From NCBI RefSeq assembly GCF_900184965.1, contig NZ_FXYA01000198.1:62001-126000 (forward strand): a stretch of 64,000 bases of DNA. Direction: 5' to 3'. The notes under the pieces are model-generated. The model saw only the letters and a list, made by a program, of their open reading frames with translations, searched no databases and was not told where the DNA came from. The DNA comes from Akkermansia muciniphila. GTDB lineage: Bacteria > Verrucomicrobiota > Verrucomicrobiia > Verrucomicrobiales > Akkermansiaceae. Made by a program: the position numbers and the translations under genes. Shown here in pieces: positions 36,701-45,315 of this stretch; positions within the stretch are counted from its first letter, which is position 1; every line of letters starts with the position of its first letter.

Positions 36701-39633
36701 CGCACGTTTTCCCTATTCAGGGTATTGGCGGCAGCAATCCGTACAAGCTCGCCAAAGCCGTTGACGGTGGAGCTTCCCGTCACGACGCGGGGCTCTCCCC
36801 CCTCCCCGCCCGGCACAGCCTCCGTCGTGCGGATCCCTTCCGCCGTGGCCTCAACGGTATAAAGGATATCCTGCTGCCCGGTGCCGTAACGCCGCACTAC
36901 TGTTCCGGAAGGGCTTTTCCGGGTGATGAGCGTAGCGCCGGCGGGCGTGGTAACAGTTTCTACCAAGCCATCCCCGCTATAAGAGCGGACGGTGGTGCGC
37001 CCCAGAATATCGGTTTCTCTTATCAGGCGCCCCAGCAAATCGTATTCCCGGCTTTCCACCGTCGTCATTGGGCCTGCATCCCTGCGCAGGGAGGTAATTT
37101 TACCGAGGGCATCACGGGTATAGCTCGTGATGGTTTCCGGAGTGATCATGGTTTCCCCGTCCGTAACGGCTGAACGGATGGTTTCCACCAGCTGGCGGGC
37201 CGTATTGTAGGAATAGGAAGTGGTCACTCCATTTTCATCCCTTTCCCACAACGGGCCGCAGCAGGTCATCATGCGCTCGGAAACGCGCCCATTGGCGCGG
37301 GTGCGCTTTACCCAACGGTTCTCAACGTCATATTCATAAGAAGACGCGTCCGTCATGGACCAGGCGCCATCGGCCAGCCGGGCGTATTGCTCATAACGCA
37401 TGTTATTGCCCTGGCCGGAGACGTAAGTAACCTTCCGCGAGCTCAGGCCGGGGACGCTCTCTCCCGCTATCCGCGTTTCCGCGGTCACTTTGTAAAGGGC
37501 TCCGTACTGGTCCGTCTCTTCATAAAAATAATGCGTCTGAATGCCGTCCATGCCCTGTTTCATCTTCAGGCGTCCGCGGGCATAAACATTGGGAGCCGTG
37601 CCGAGCCAGGATTCCTTCACTTCCAGACGCACGTTTTCTTCCCCCAATGCGGTGGTGCGTTTTTCCACGCGCCGCACATGATTTTCCTCAACGTAGGTGT
37701 AATCCGCGCGCCAAAGTTCCGCCGCAGTGGCTGTCAACGTCACCCATTGGGTGAGGATATCCGGATCCGCCTGCGTCTGGTCCCGATACGTGGTGTAAGT
37801 GACCTTATCGCCGGCTTCCGCCCAGGGGACGCTGGACACGATTTCACGGCCGAAACGGTCGTATGCCCACGTCTTGACACTTCCGTCAGGAGCAGTTTCC
37901 TTCGCGATTTTTCCCATGCCGGTGTACTCGTAAGTCGTTTCCCGGGCGTAGTCCGTTCCGTAGCCTTCAATACGGCTGGTGCACAAATTGCCATTGCGGG
38001 TGACGGCATAAGTCTCACAGACGCGGGAGATGGGAGCGCCGTTTTCCCCCCGCTGGATGGTGGTGATGAGTTTCCATGTGCCGGACGAAACGATCTGCTT
38101 TTCTTTCAGAGTGAATATGGCGTCTTCTCCTTCCCCCTGCGCCATGTTCCATGCTCCGTCGGCTCCCTGCCAGTAGCGGGTGGTGTAGGGCGCGCGCCCG
38201 GCGGTCTGTTCGGTAACGGAGAGTCTGCCCGCAGCCGCGTCCCCGGTAATTGTGAAGGTTTTAAAGGGGTCGCCCGTGACGGAATAAAGGCCGGTGGAAC
38301 TGTTTTTCCCTCCCACCTGTTCGGGGAGATAGAGGGCGATGCGGTAACCGGACTCCGTGACATTTTCGATGTTGGCGAGCCCGTCCCACAGGTTCCATAT
38401 CTGCCGGATGCTTCCATCCGAAGCCCGCACAATATCCAGCTTTCCGTCAAATTCTTCTCTTGTGTAAGCCGCGCCGTTTTTAGCGGTGTAGCCGGTGGCG
38501 TATTTCAAGGAAGAGGCCGAACCTGCGGTATAGTTAACGGTATTGCCCGCGTTTGAACGGATACTGAGGCAGAATTCTCCCGCCCTTGCCGAAGAAGTGG
38601 AGCTCCTCCCGAACCACGCCGAGCCCCCGCGCTTGGCGGATCCTGCAATGGGGGCCACGCTGTCCCCCCTGCTGCCGTCTCCATCCGCGTAACAGTAGTA
38701 GTTAATGGCAGTTCCGCCGCTCCTGATTTGGAAAGCGGTATTCGCCCCGATGCCCGATGATGGCGCCGAGATGATTTCACGAGTCATCGGATGCCAGTAA
38801 TGAAGCGCACGTGGGGACCAGAGCTCAGCCGAGAATGTGTATCCTACCATTTCCAGCAATCCCTGAGGCAGCCCCGTCATGCCCCGGAAAGAGCCGAAAT
38901 TGGTACGCCAGATCATTTCCGTCTTGAGCGTCCGGGCAACCACGCGCCTGCCGGCGGCCGACGAACCGTAAAGGGTGGAGGAAGAGCGCGCGCCGCGCGC
39001 CGAAGAGCTGCTGCTGCCGCCCTCATTGTTTTCACAGGTGCAGGGATCCTCATCTTCACCGTTATCCCCTTCTCCGTTGTCTTCCTCCGGACAGGGAGAA
39101 CTGGAACTGCTCTGGGAGCCATTGCCGCCAGCAGCCTCCTCCCCGCATTCACACGGCACGTCTTCCCCCTCATCTTCCGTACTTACGGGTTCCGGATAAC
39201 CTTCATCCGGCTGATAGGAGGATGAAGAGGTTCCATCCGAAACCATGACTTCAATGGAATAATTAAGGATGGCGAGATTAGTCCATTCAGGAGGAACAGC
39301 CACGTTCTCATAAGTCATGTGCACGCGGTGCGGTCCCGGTTCAATGGGGAAGCTCAAGCTTTTTTCCCTATAAGACCCTCCATGGTATTTGCCCTCCCCA
39401 GGAATGAAAATTCCCTCGCCGTCAACAGTAAGAGAGCCGTTATCATCCACCCCCAGCATCAGACGGCACTCCGCCGTTTCCCCCGGGCCGAGCGGATCAA
39501 CGACAATCCCCCAGTCCCAGCTGCCGCTGAACGCCCCGGCCTCCTTGTTAAACGGGACCGGCACACCTCCTGACGCTGTTAGGGAATTATCAGACAGAGA
39601 ATTCGCATGACGCTGAACCTGTTGATCTTTCAT
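33769..39633 (-). CDS. RHS/YD-repeat polymorphic toxin, full length
   Basis: 1954 residues. Residues about 30-131 form a beta-sandwich-like domain (VDDNGSLTVDGEGIF), then a Ser/Asp/Glu/Cys-rich linker (134-228), then a very long YD-repeat shell (repeats such as YDRFGREI, YDLLGRLIRET, YDALNRVSATT). The core ends with INPFRFSSEYFDEETGLVQY, RYYNPKDGRWLSRDI and DLLGM near 1778. The last 176 residues are a distinct AT-rich tip: PPNCLAHAIGC (Cys1834), NEHAVMLYGF (His1873) and YHVVRQDPNGNW, a Cys-then-His order suggesting a papain-like fold. No signal peptide, PAAR or VgrG-type domain is seen, so the export route is unknown. Candidate immunity gene follows at 2 bases. Confidence 0.93.
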   Translation of the reverse strand: MKDQQVQRHANSLSDNSLTASGGVPVPFNKEAGAFSGSWDWGIVVDPLGPGETAECRLMLGVDDNGSLTVDGEGIFIPGEGKYHGGSYREKSLSFPIEPGPHRVHMTYENVAVPPEWTNLAILNYSIEVMVSDGTSSSSYQPDEGYPEPVSTEDEGEDVPCECGEEAAGGNGSQSSSSSPCPEEDNGEGDNGEDEDPCTCENNEGGSSSSSARGARSSSTLYGSSAAGRRVVARTLKTEMIWRTNFGSFRGMTGLPQGLLEMVGYTFSAELWSPRALHYWHPMTREIISAPSSGIGANTAFQIRSGGTAINYYCYADGDGSRGDSVAPIAGSAKRGGSAWFGRSSTSSARAGEFCLSIRSNAGNTVNYTAGSASSLKYATGYTAKNGAAYTREEFDGKLDIVRASDGSIRQIWNLWDGLANIENVTESGYRIALYLPEQVGGKNSSTGLYSVTGDPFKTFTITGDAAAGRLSVTEQTAGRAPYTTRYWQGADGAWNMAQGEGEDAIFTLKEKQIVSSGTWKLITTIQRGENGAPISRVCETYAVTRNGNLCTSRIEGYGTDYARETTYEYTGMGKIAKETAPDGSVKTWAYDRFGREIVSSVPWAEAGDKVTYTTYRDQTQADPDILTQWVTLTATAAELWRADYTYVEENHVRRVEKRTTALGEENVRLEVKESWLGTAPNVYARGRLKMKQGMDGIQTHYFYEETDQYGALYKVTAETRIAGESVPGLSSRKVTYVSGQGNNMRYEQYARLADGAWSMTDASSYEYDVENRWVKRTRANGRVSERMMTCCGPLWERDENGVTTSYSYNTARQLVETIRSAVTDGETMITPETITSYTRDALGKITSLRRDAGPMTTVESREYDLLGRLIRETDILGRTTVRSYSGDGLVETVTTPAGATLITRKSPSGTVVRRYGTGQQDILYTVEATAEGIRTTEAVPGGEGGEPRVVTGSSTVNGFGELVRIAAANTLNRENVRTLAYDDKGRLIREQLADMAPTLYAYDAFGNRTRAIVALEDEPTILNSRITDYAYVAESREDGIYRLVSITSYTSSGTPVLQKQASLLSALSSVLAGKTVMTDPRGQDTVEWTEYGGGSVRLQKKTVPGVGSVALTRVVDGFTTAVTGFDGATARRQRTYTETGITYADTDVRGNVFTAVCDIAGRIISGTDAAGNTTTYAYAQPFDLPTCVTNALGKTACSVYDIRGRKEAEWGTAIQPAVYAYDAAGHIVSLSTFRDPGDVITTDPRLRTDGDITTWTYDVATGLVVRKTYANATHVDTAYDALNRVSATTDARGTVASRSYAPLTGELTSITFNDDGFTPSISSRYNHLGQLTQIEDASGTRTFTYNQYNEQETETTAGLAASVLTLRRDGVGRPSGYCLDYAGAAALQTAWGHDASGRLSTVSLNAVAKPFTYGYNAESGLLDTLDYPNTLKWRRTLEEKRDLPVNIDYLRPGSANYPAKTDYSYDVLGRPVTKKDYFNTSAPDLTHAYAYNDRNELVSDAMSRGGIYSYAYDNIGNRTTSREGTDSLPATYVANRLNQYTDITEGTEPPFVPTYDADGNQTKIQTSTGEWEAAYNALNQAVSFTQGDRRIECVYDYLNRRVEKSVYEGEALMSGKRFIYQGYLQIAELDAADASESAEPVLRKTYLWDPLEPVATRVLAMSVFDETGACVEDLYYTHDALKNTTALFGIKAGRRALYEYGPYGNVLKMEGNAAEINPFRFSSEYFDEETGLVQYNFRYYNPKDGRWLSRDILGEMYTQNSYAFMKNHAIFRFDLLGMYEYDEETKRQTKQFEKMINDCLSKFQGSGQYKAHPAALMSQEFYDDYPEEIPPNCLAHAIGCQKPIGTTYDQAVKELAQDCREVPDGNCLENEHAVMLYGFEPNADDPDSYHVVRQDPNGNWSAAVGSLGIVSEIKDPQVHTNAFYNKCMQDLGGTPLIIDDKKTKRYCCCDRKQ
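34457..34820. repeat. 364-bp direct repeat, copy in full-length RHS gene
   Basis: Partner of 32026-32389. It covers RHS residues around 1605-1726, just before the toxin tip, the place where tip exchange is expected. Confidence 0.95.
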
Positions 39634-39703
39634 AAAATCCAGATAATTGACGATTGAGGGACGAACATCAAAGAAGACAACGCTTCTCTATATTCACTGT
39701 TCT

Positions 39704-39732
39704 TATGTATCTCGGAAAACGGAACAGAGCAA
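39704..39732 (-). promoter_or_regulatory. Candidate promoter of the RHS gene
   Basis: On the minus strand, TTGCTC (39727-39732), 17-base spacer, TACATA (39704-39709), giving a leader of about 65 bases. The -35 box resembles those of the tRNA genes here. Confidence 0.4.
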
Positions 39733-40049
39733 TGATTCATTTTTGAATAATTGTTACTAATTACAATAAATTATTATCAATCAATATTCTTTTAAAATAT
39801 ATATTTATTTCCAACAACCGGAGGGAATAACCATGTTTTTCCGCGCTGCCTGACATCCCCCGCATCCACTGCCGGCCAAATGGCCATGTGGACGGGCTGA
39901 ACAACTTCCCCGGCCCCCGTTAAGACAAACTCCGGCAGCTCTATCTGCATCATCCCTTCAACGAAAGGGTCTCCCGTCTGGTCGTCCAGATAAGGCCGGT
40001 GTGGGCACTTTCTTTACGCCGTCCCAATTCTCAACCCGGAAATAAACCA
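39733..40049. other. Intergenic between RHS block and permease
   Basis: An AT-rich half (to about 39820) then an abrupt change to GC-rich sequence with a small GGCCAAATGGCC palindrome near 39885. I see no gene. The composition change probably marks the right edge of the accessory block. Confidence 0.4.
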
Positions 40050-41618
40050 ATGAATAATACGACTCAACCAGGGGCCGCTCCAACAGGCCCCGCAGCAACA
40101 AGTAACGCTCCGGCGGTAAAATCCGTCCTCCGCATGGGAGTATTTACGCTCGCCATGATCAACGTTTCCGCCATTGTCAGCCTGCGCGGCATGCCTGCGG
40201 AAAGCACTTACGGACTAAGTTCCGTTTTTTATTACATTTTCGCTGCGGTTTTCTTTCTGGTGCCGGTTTCCCTGGTGGCCGCGGAACTTACTACCGGATG
40301 GCCTCAAAAAGGCGGCGTTTACCGCTGGGTAGGCGAGGCTTTCGGAAAGAAATGGGGGTTCCTGGCCATCTGGCTGCAATGGATTGAAAGCACCATCTGG
40401 TTCCCTACCGTTCTGACATTCGCCGCCGTTTCCCTGGCTTTCATGGGGCCCGGGCAAAGATGGGATGAAGCTCTTGCCGCCAATAAATGGTACGTTCTCA
40501 TCGTGGTGCTGTGCGTGTACTGGGCGGCAACTCTGCTTAACCTGCGCGGCATGAAGACTTCCGCAGGCGTCACCAAATGGGGAACCATCATCGGAACCAT
40601 TGTTCCCGGAGCCATCCTGATCCTCCTGGGCCTGGGCTATTGGGCCGGAGGCAATCCGATCCTGCTGGATATGAGCTGGGACAAGCTGGTGCCGGACATG
40701 AGCAATTTCAACAACCTCGTTCTGGCTGCCAGCATCTTCCTGTTTTACGCGGGGATGGAAATGTCCGCCGTTCATGTGAAGGATGTAGATAATCCCGGAC
40801 GCAATTATCCGCTGGCCATTCTGATTTCCGCCATCATTACGGTGCTTATTTTCGTTCTGGGCACGCTGGCCATCGGCTTCATCATTCCCAATTCCCAGAT
40901 TAATCTGGTGCAGAGCCTGCTGATTACTTATGACAGCTACTTCAGCTTCTTCGGCCTCGGCTGGATGAACTGGATTCTGGCGCTTGCGCTGGCCGTAGGC
41001 GTTCTGGCCCAGGTGACCGCATGGGTGGGAGGCCCTTCAAAAGGCCTGTACCAGGTGGGCCTGGCCGGCAACCTTCCGCCCGTCATGCAGAAGCGGAACA
41101 AGAATAACGTCCAGATGGGCATCCTGCTTATTCAGGGGGGAATCGTCACCCTGCTCTCCATCATGTTTGTGATCATGCCTTCCGTGCAATCCGCCTACCA
41201 GATTATTTCCCAGTTGACCATCATTCTGTACCTCATCATGTACATGCTGATGTTCGCGTCCGGCATTTACCTGCGCTACCGGGAACCGAATACGCCCCGC
41301 ACCTTCCGCATTCCCGGGGGCAGAACCTTCGGCATGTGGGTTGTCGGGGGCCTCGGCCTTCTGGCCAGCCTGGCGGCTTTCCTAGTGAGCTTCATCCCGC
41401 CGAATCAAATTACCGTAGGCAGCAGTACCATGTACATTCTCCTTCTGGTGGCGGGCACCTTCATTTTCGCGGGTATTCCCTTCATCATCCATGCCATGGC
41501 CAAACCCTCCTGGAAACGGCCGGTGGATCCCGAAGACGCCTTTGAACCCTTCGGATGGGAAAAAAACAATGATTCCCATTCCACCGCAACCCCTAGCCAC
41601 ACCATATCCCATGAGTAA
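40050..41618 (+). CDS. gadC: APC-family amino-acid permease, glutamate/GABA antiporter type
   Basis: 522 residues with about 12 membrane segments. The start ([27 protein letters not shown]) and [20 protein letters not shown] match the GadC-like group of the APC superfamily; [13 protein letters not shown] lies in the middle. A glutaminase gene overlaps its 3' end by eight bases, which supports glutamine/glutamate exchange. In E. coli the same pair forms glutamine-dependent acid resistance: glutaminase frees ammonia and the antiporter swaps glutamate for glutamine. No glutamate decarboxylase is in the window, so the GABA branch is not shown here. Confidence 0.82.
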   Translation: MNNTTQPGAAPTGPAATSNAPAVKSVLRMGVFTLAMINVSAIVSLRGMPAESTYGLSSVFYYIFAAVFFLVPVSLVAAELTTGWPQKGGVYRWVGEAFGKKWGFLAIWLQWIESTIWFPTVLTFAAVSLAFMGPGQRWDEALAANKWYVLIVVLCVYWAATLLNLRGMKTSAGVTKWGTIIGTIVPGAILILLGLGYWAGGNPILLDMSWDKLVPDMSNFNNLVLAASIFLFYAGMEMSAVHVKDVDNPGRNYPLAILISAIITVLIFVLGTLAIGFIIPNSQINLVQSLLITYDSYFSFFGLGWMNWILALALAVGVLAQVTAWVGGPSKGLYQVGLAGNLPPVMQKRNKNNVQMGILLIQGGIVTLLSIMFVIMPSVQSAYQIISQLTIILYLIMYMLMFASGIYLRYREPNTPRTFRIPGGRTFGMWVVGGLGLLASLAAFLVSFIPPNQITVGSSTMYILLLVAGTFIFAGIPFIIHAMAKPSWKRPVDPEDAFEPFGWEKNNDSHSTATPSHTISHE

Positions 41619-42552
41619 CATTCCTTCCAATGAGCAAATCCGGACGGCCCTGGATAACGCGTACGCCTACGCCAAAACCGTCCAGGGAGGCAAAAACGCC
41701 TCGTACATTCCCGCCCTGGCCCAGGTGCCTTCCGACCTGCTGGCGATTGCCGTGGTCACCGTCAACGGAGACCTGCTGACCGCAGGCTCCGCGGACACGC
41801 CCTTTGCCATTGAATCCATCTCCAAGGCATTCAACCTGGCTTATGTCATGGATTTGATCGGCATGAAGCAGCTGCGCGCGAAGATCGGAGCGGACCCCAC
41901 CGGGGAACCCTTCAACTCCGTGATGGCGGTTGAGCTGCACGGCGGCAAGCCCCTCAACCCCCTGGTCAACGCAGGGGCTATGGCGACGGTCAGCCTGGTC
42001 AACGGTTCGGATTCCGATGAAATATGGGGAAACATGATCCATAATTTCAATAACTTCGCCAACACGGCCCTGACCGTGAACCAGGAGATTTACAAGTCGG
42101 AAAGCGCTACCAACCAGCACAACCGCGGCATCGCCTGGCTGCTGGACAGCTACGGCTATTTTTACAATACGCCGCCCATGATTGTGGATTTGTACACCCG
42201 CATGTGTTCCCTGAACATCACCGCGTCCCAGCTGGCCCTGATGGGCGCCTGCTACGCCAACGGCGGGATCAATCCCGTCAGCAAGAAGCGTGTGGTAAAG
42301 GAGGAAAATGTTCCCCCCATTCTGGCGGAAATGTGCATGTCCGGCCTCTATGATTCCACAGGGGACTGGATGTACAATGCAGGCCTTCCGGCCAAGTCCG
42401 GCGTGGGAGGCGGCCTGGTGGCCGTAGCTCCCGGCAAGCTGGCTATGGCGGCCTTTTCGCCTCCCCTGGATCCCGCAGGGAATACCGTCAAGGGGCAGGC
42501 AGCTCTTCAATCCATGATCAGGGAATTGAATCTCAACCTTTTCCGGAGCTGA
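41611..42552 (+). CDS. glsA: Glutaminase A
   Basis: 313 residues; converts glutamine to glutamate and ammonia in the cytoplasm. The Ser-x-x-Lys catalytic pair is Ser69 and Lys72 in ESISKAF, followed by the beta-lactamase-fold blocks [20 protein letters not shown] and the Gly-rich [17 protein letters not shown]. The ATG (41611) overlaps the end of the permease gene, as ATGAGTAA, so the two are translationally coupled and should act together. A terminator follows 17 bases after the stop. Confidence 0.95.
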   Translation: MSNIPSNEQIRTALDNAYAYAKTVQGGKNASYIPALAQVPSDLLAIAVVTVNGDLLTAGSADTPFAIESISKAFNLAYVMDLIGMKQLRAKIGADPTGEPFNSVMAVELHGGKPLNPLVNAGAMATVSLVNGSDSDEIWGNMIHNFNNFANTALTVNQEIYKSESATNQHNRGIAWLLDSYGYFYNTPPMIVDLYTRMCSLNITASQLALMGACYANGGINPVSKKRVVKEENVPPILAEMCMSGLYDSTGDWMYNAGLPAKSGVGGGLVAVAPGKLAMAAFSPPLDPAGNTVKGQAALQSMIRELNLNLFRS

Positions 42553-42568
42553 TCCGGGATGAGAAGGT

Positions 42569-42609
42569 AAACCCGCGGAGCCAAAATCCGAAAGGATTCC
42601 CGCGGGTTT
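42569..42609. terminator. Terminator between convergent genes
   Basis: Ten-base stem AAACCCGCGG (42569-42578) with CCGCGGGTTT (42600-42609); A and T at the two ends let it work in both directions, for glsA and for the GNAT gene. Confidence 0.8.
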
Positions 42610-42650
42610 ACTGTACCCTGGCCAGGAAAAACGCTCCGAGGCAGCCCGCA

Positions 42651-43061
42651 TCAGCTCCTGTTTGAAAAATTGCACAGCTGCATGGCTACGCCGTCTGCCA
42701 TAACCCGGAAGCCGTGCTTCTCATAAAAAGAGGCGTTTCTGCTCTCCTCCGGCATGATTTCAAGATACAGGTAGTCCCTGTATTTTTCCTTAACCATTTC
42801 CACCATTTTTCCAGCAATCCCCCTGCCCTGATAGGCGGGATGCACCAGAACATAATGCATGTAGGCAACCATCTCGCTGTCGTCCAGCACCCGCACCAGC
42901 CCTGCCAGGCGGTCGCCATCCCAGGCCGTCACAACAGTGGACGAATTCATGAGCGCTTTATACAGACGCCCCGGATATTGTCCGGAAATCCAGCCAACGG
43001 ACAGAAACAATTCTTGAACATCTTCCCTGGAAAATTTCTTTTCTTCCGTAAAAACAATCAT
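42651..43061 (-). CDS. GNAT family acetyltransferase
   Basis: 136 residues with the acetyl-CoA-binding signature VHPAYQGRGIAGKMVEMV and a closing NASFYEKHGFRVMADGVAM. The strand before it (LAGLVRVLDDSEMVAYMHYVLV) completes the N-acetyltransferase fold. Substrate not predictable. ATG 43061 gives MIVFTEEKKFSRED; the frame is open to 43223, but those residues show no conservation pattern I recognise. Confidence 0.85.
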   Translation of the reverse strand: MIVFTEEKKFSREDVQELFLSVGWISGQYPGRLYKALMNSSTVVTAWDGDRLAGLVRVLDDSEMVAYMHYVLVHPAYQGRGIAGKMVEMVKEKYRDYLYLEIMPEESRNASFYEKHGFRVMADGVAMQLCNFSNRS

Positions 43062-43508
43062 TTTCTTCTTTAATTGATTATTGATGATCCGCCTGTACTG
43101 TCGCGGCCACATCACCGCCTGAGTGGAAAACGCCTTTCCCCCGGCCGGATGAACACCTTGTTTCAAGGTTTTATCTGCTCCTGCCGGCGCAGTCAACACC
43201 GTCTGTCCGAGGACTTTGCCCATTCCAAAACATGGCGGAGCTTATGATAAGAACGCGCGCGCCGGGAACAAGACCCTCCCTTTTCCCAGTCAGCAACTCG
43301 TTCGCTCCTGCCTCCATCCTCTTCCGGAGGGAAGAAGAGCCGCACTCAGAACACACATCTTCTATCAGGGAAACGGCATTTTTCCTGGAATCGATTCCCC
43401 CAAAGCGGAAAAACTCCGGTCCAGGATTCATAACATCGCGAAAAACCTTTCTCCGTCATCTGTTTAAGGGCTTGTCACCACGTTACTTTTCCCTAGAATC
43501 CCTCCGGT
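43062..43508. other. Intergenic, no feature seen
   Basis: About 450 bases between divergent GNAT and symporter genes. Frames here lack coding character and I see no repeat or hairpin. Confidence 0.45.
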
Positions 43509-44918
43509 ATGCCTGATGCCCTCCAAAATGCCTTTTTCCAGGCCGGTGACGCTCTCACGTCCTGGCTATCCGCTTTCAGCAGCTTCCTGTGGGGCTGGCC
43601 CCTGCTCATCATGTTGCTGGGCACGCACCTGTACCTCACCGTCATCCTGCGGTTTCCGCAGCGTTATCTGCTTAAGGCCCTGAAATTGTATTTTGTGAAA
43701 GATCATACGGACAAGGGGGATATCTCCCCGTTCAGTTCCCTGATGGTGGCCCTGGCCGCCAACATCGGAGCCGGTAATATCATCGGCGTGGGCGTGGCGA
43801 TTGCCGCCGGAGGCCCCGGAGCCGTTTTCTGGTGCTGGCTGACGGGAGTTCTGGGAATGGCAACCCGTTATTCGGAAGGATTGCTCGCCATCAAATACCG
43901 GGTGGAGAACAAGGACGGCAATATGAGCGGAGGCCCCATGTTCGTGCTGGAACGCGGACTGAACAGCAAATGGCTGGGTACGGCCTTCGCCGTCTTCACG
44001 GCCATTGCCGCCTTCGGCATCGGAAACCTGACGCAGGGGAACGCAGCTGCGGAACAGCTCCACCATGCCTTTTCCATTCCTTCCTGGGGCACAGCCATTG
44101 TACTGACGGCGTTGACGGCGCTGGTGATGCTGGGAGGCATCCGGGGCATTGCCAGGGTATGCGCTTTCTTCGTGCCGTTCATGGCCGTCATCTACATCCT
44201 GGGATGCCTGTATATTCTGACCGTACAGGCGGAGTACATTCTTCCTGCCGTCCGGTATATTCTGGATTGCGCCTTTACGGGAGAAGCCGCCGTCGGGGGC
44301 GCGGCAGGGGCGGCCGTCATGGCTGCCATGAGAACCGGTGTGGCCCGGGGCCTCTTTTCCAATGAGGCCGGCCTGGGGTCCGCAGCCATCGCCTCCGCCG
44401 CCGCACAGAACCGCAACCCCGTCAGGCAGGCGCTCATCTCTTCCAGCGGCCCCTTCTGGGATACCGTCATCATCTGCGCCCTGACAGGAATTGTCCTGAC
44501 CACCAGCATCATCGCGCATCCGGATATTTCCTGCACGGACGGCCCCAGGCTTACTACGCTGGCATTCAGCAAAATTCCTTACCTAGGCTCCCCTCTGCTC
44601 ACGCTCAGCCTAGTTACTTTTGTAGTTTCCACCATTCTGGGCTGGTCCTACTTTGGAGAAAAAGCGCTGGAATACCTGGGCGGCATCCGGCTGATCACGC
44701 CTTACCGCGTCATCTGGGTGGCGGCGGTTTTCATCGGCTGCGTCTCTAAAATAGAACTGGTATGGATTTTTGCAGACTGCGCCAACGGCCTGATGGCCCT
44801 GCCCAACCTCATTTCCCTGCTGGCACTTTCCGGCGTGCTTGTCCAGCAAACGCGGCACTACCTCTGGCAACACAGGCTGGACGATTACGACGAATCCCAC
44901 ATACCGGAAGGAAAATAA
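43509..44918 (+). CDS. Alanine/glycine:sodium symporter (AGCS family)
   Basis: 469 residues, about 10-11 membrane segments. AGCS signatures: ISPFSSLMVALAANIGAGNI with the Na+-binding stretch, GNMSGGPMFVLERGL, TGVARGLFSNEAGLGSA and ILGWSYFGEKALEYL. Takes up alanine or glycine (possibly serine) with Na+ through the inner membrane. It stands alone with tRNA-Glu downstream. Confidence 0.92.
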   Translation: MPDALQNAFFQAGDALTSWLSAFSSFLWGWPLLIMLLGTHLYLTVILRFPQRYLLKALKLYFVKDHTDKGDISPFSSLMVALAANIGAGNIIGVGVAIAAGGPGAVFWCWLTGVLGMATRYSEGLLAIKYRVENKDGNMSGGPMFVLERGLNSKWLGTAFAVFTAIAAFGIGNLTQGNAAAEQLHHAFSIPSWGTAIVLTALTALVMLGGIRGIARVCAFFVPFMAVIYILGCLYILTVQAEYILPAVRYILDCAFTGEAAVGGAAGAAVMAAMRTGVARGLFSNEAGLGSAAIASAAAQNRNPVRQALISSSGPFWDTVIICALTGIVLTTSIIAHPDISCTDGPRLTTLAFSKIPYLGSPLLTLSLVTFVVSTILGWSYFGEKALEYLGGIRLITPYRVIWVAAVFIGCVSKIELVWIFADCANGLMALPNLISLLALSGVLVQQTRHYLWQHRLDDYDESHIPEGK

Positions 44919-45005
44919 CGATTTTTTTAACTCGGATTCAAATAATTCTTGCCTTTCGGCCTCCGGTAGTATTTACTTCGCCGCGCAGTCCCTGCAAACC
45001 TAAAA

Positions 45006-45078
45006 GTCGCGTTCGTCTAGCGGTCTAGGACTCCCGCCTTTCACGCGGGCAACACGGGTTCGAGTCCCGTACGCGATG
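45006..45078 (+). tRNA. tRNA-Glu (TTC)
   Basis: Acceptor GTCGCGT with ACGCGAT (one G-T pair), anticodon stem CCCGC/GCGGG around CTTTCAC (anticodon TTC), T arm ACGGG TTCGAGT CCCGT, discriminator G and encoded CCA at 45079-45081. Confidence 0.96.
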
Positions 45079-45315
45079 CCAGCTTTACCGCCGCGGCAGT
45101 TACGATGATTCCGCTTTTCCCTTTTTCAGGAAAGCATATCGGAAAAACGTAATGGCTGCGGTTTTCTTTTGGCCCGGTTTCCCGGATTCAGGAAAGCGCG
45201 GCAAAGGCGCCGGAAGCGGCCCTCCTTCTTTTAAATGCCGGAATTGTCTTACATTTCCCGGATTTGGCTTTCAGAAAGCCCTGCCATCTTTTAAAATTCT
45301 TTACACGCAAACGCC

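Noticed and set aside
43171-43431. 86-codon minus-strand frame upstream of the GNAT gene
   Set aside because: No signal, motif or coding bias; treated as intergenic.
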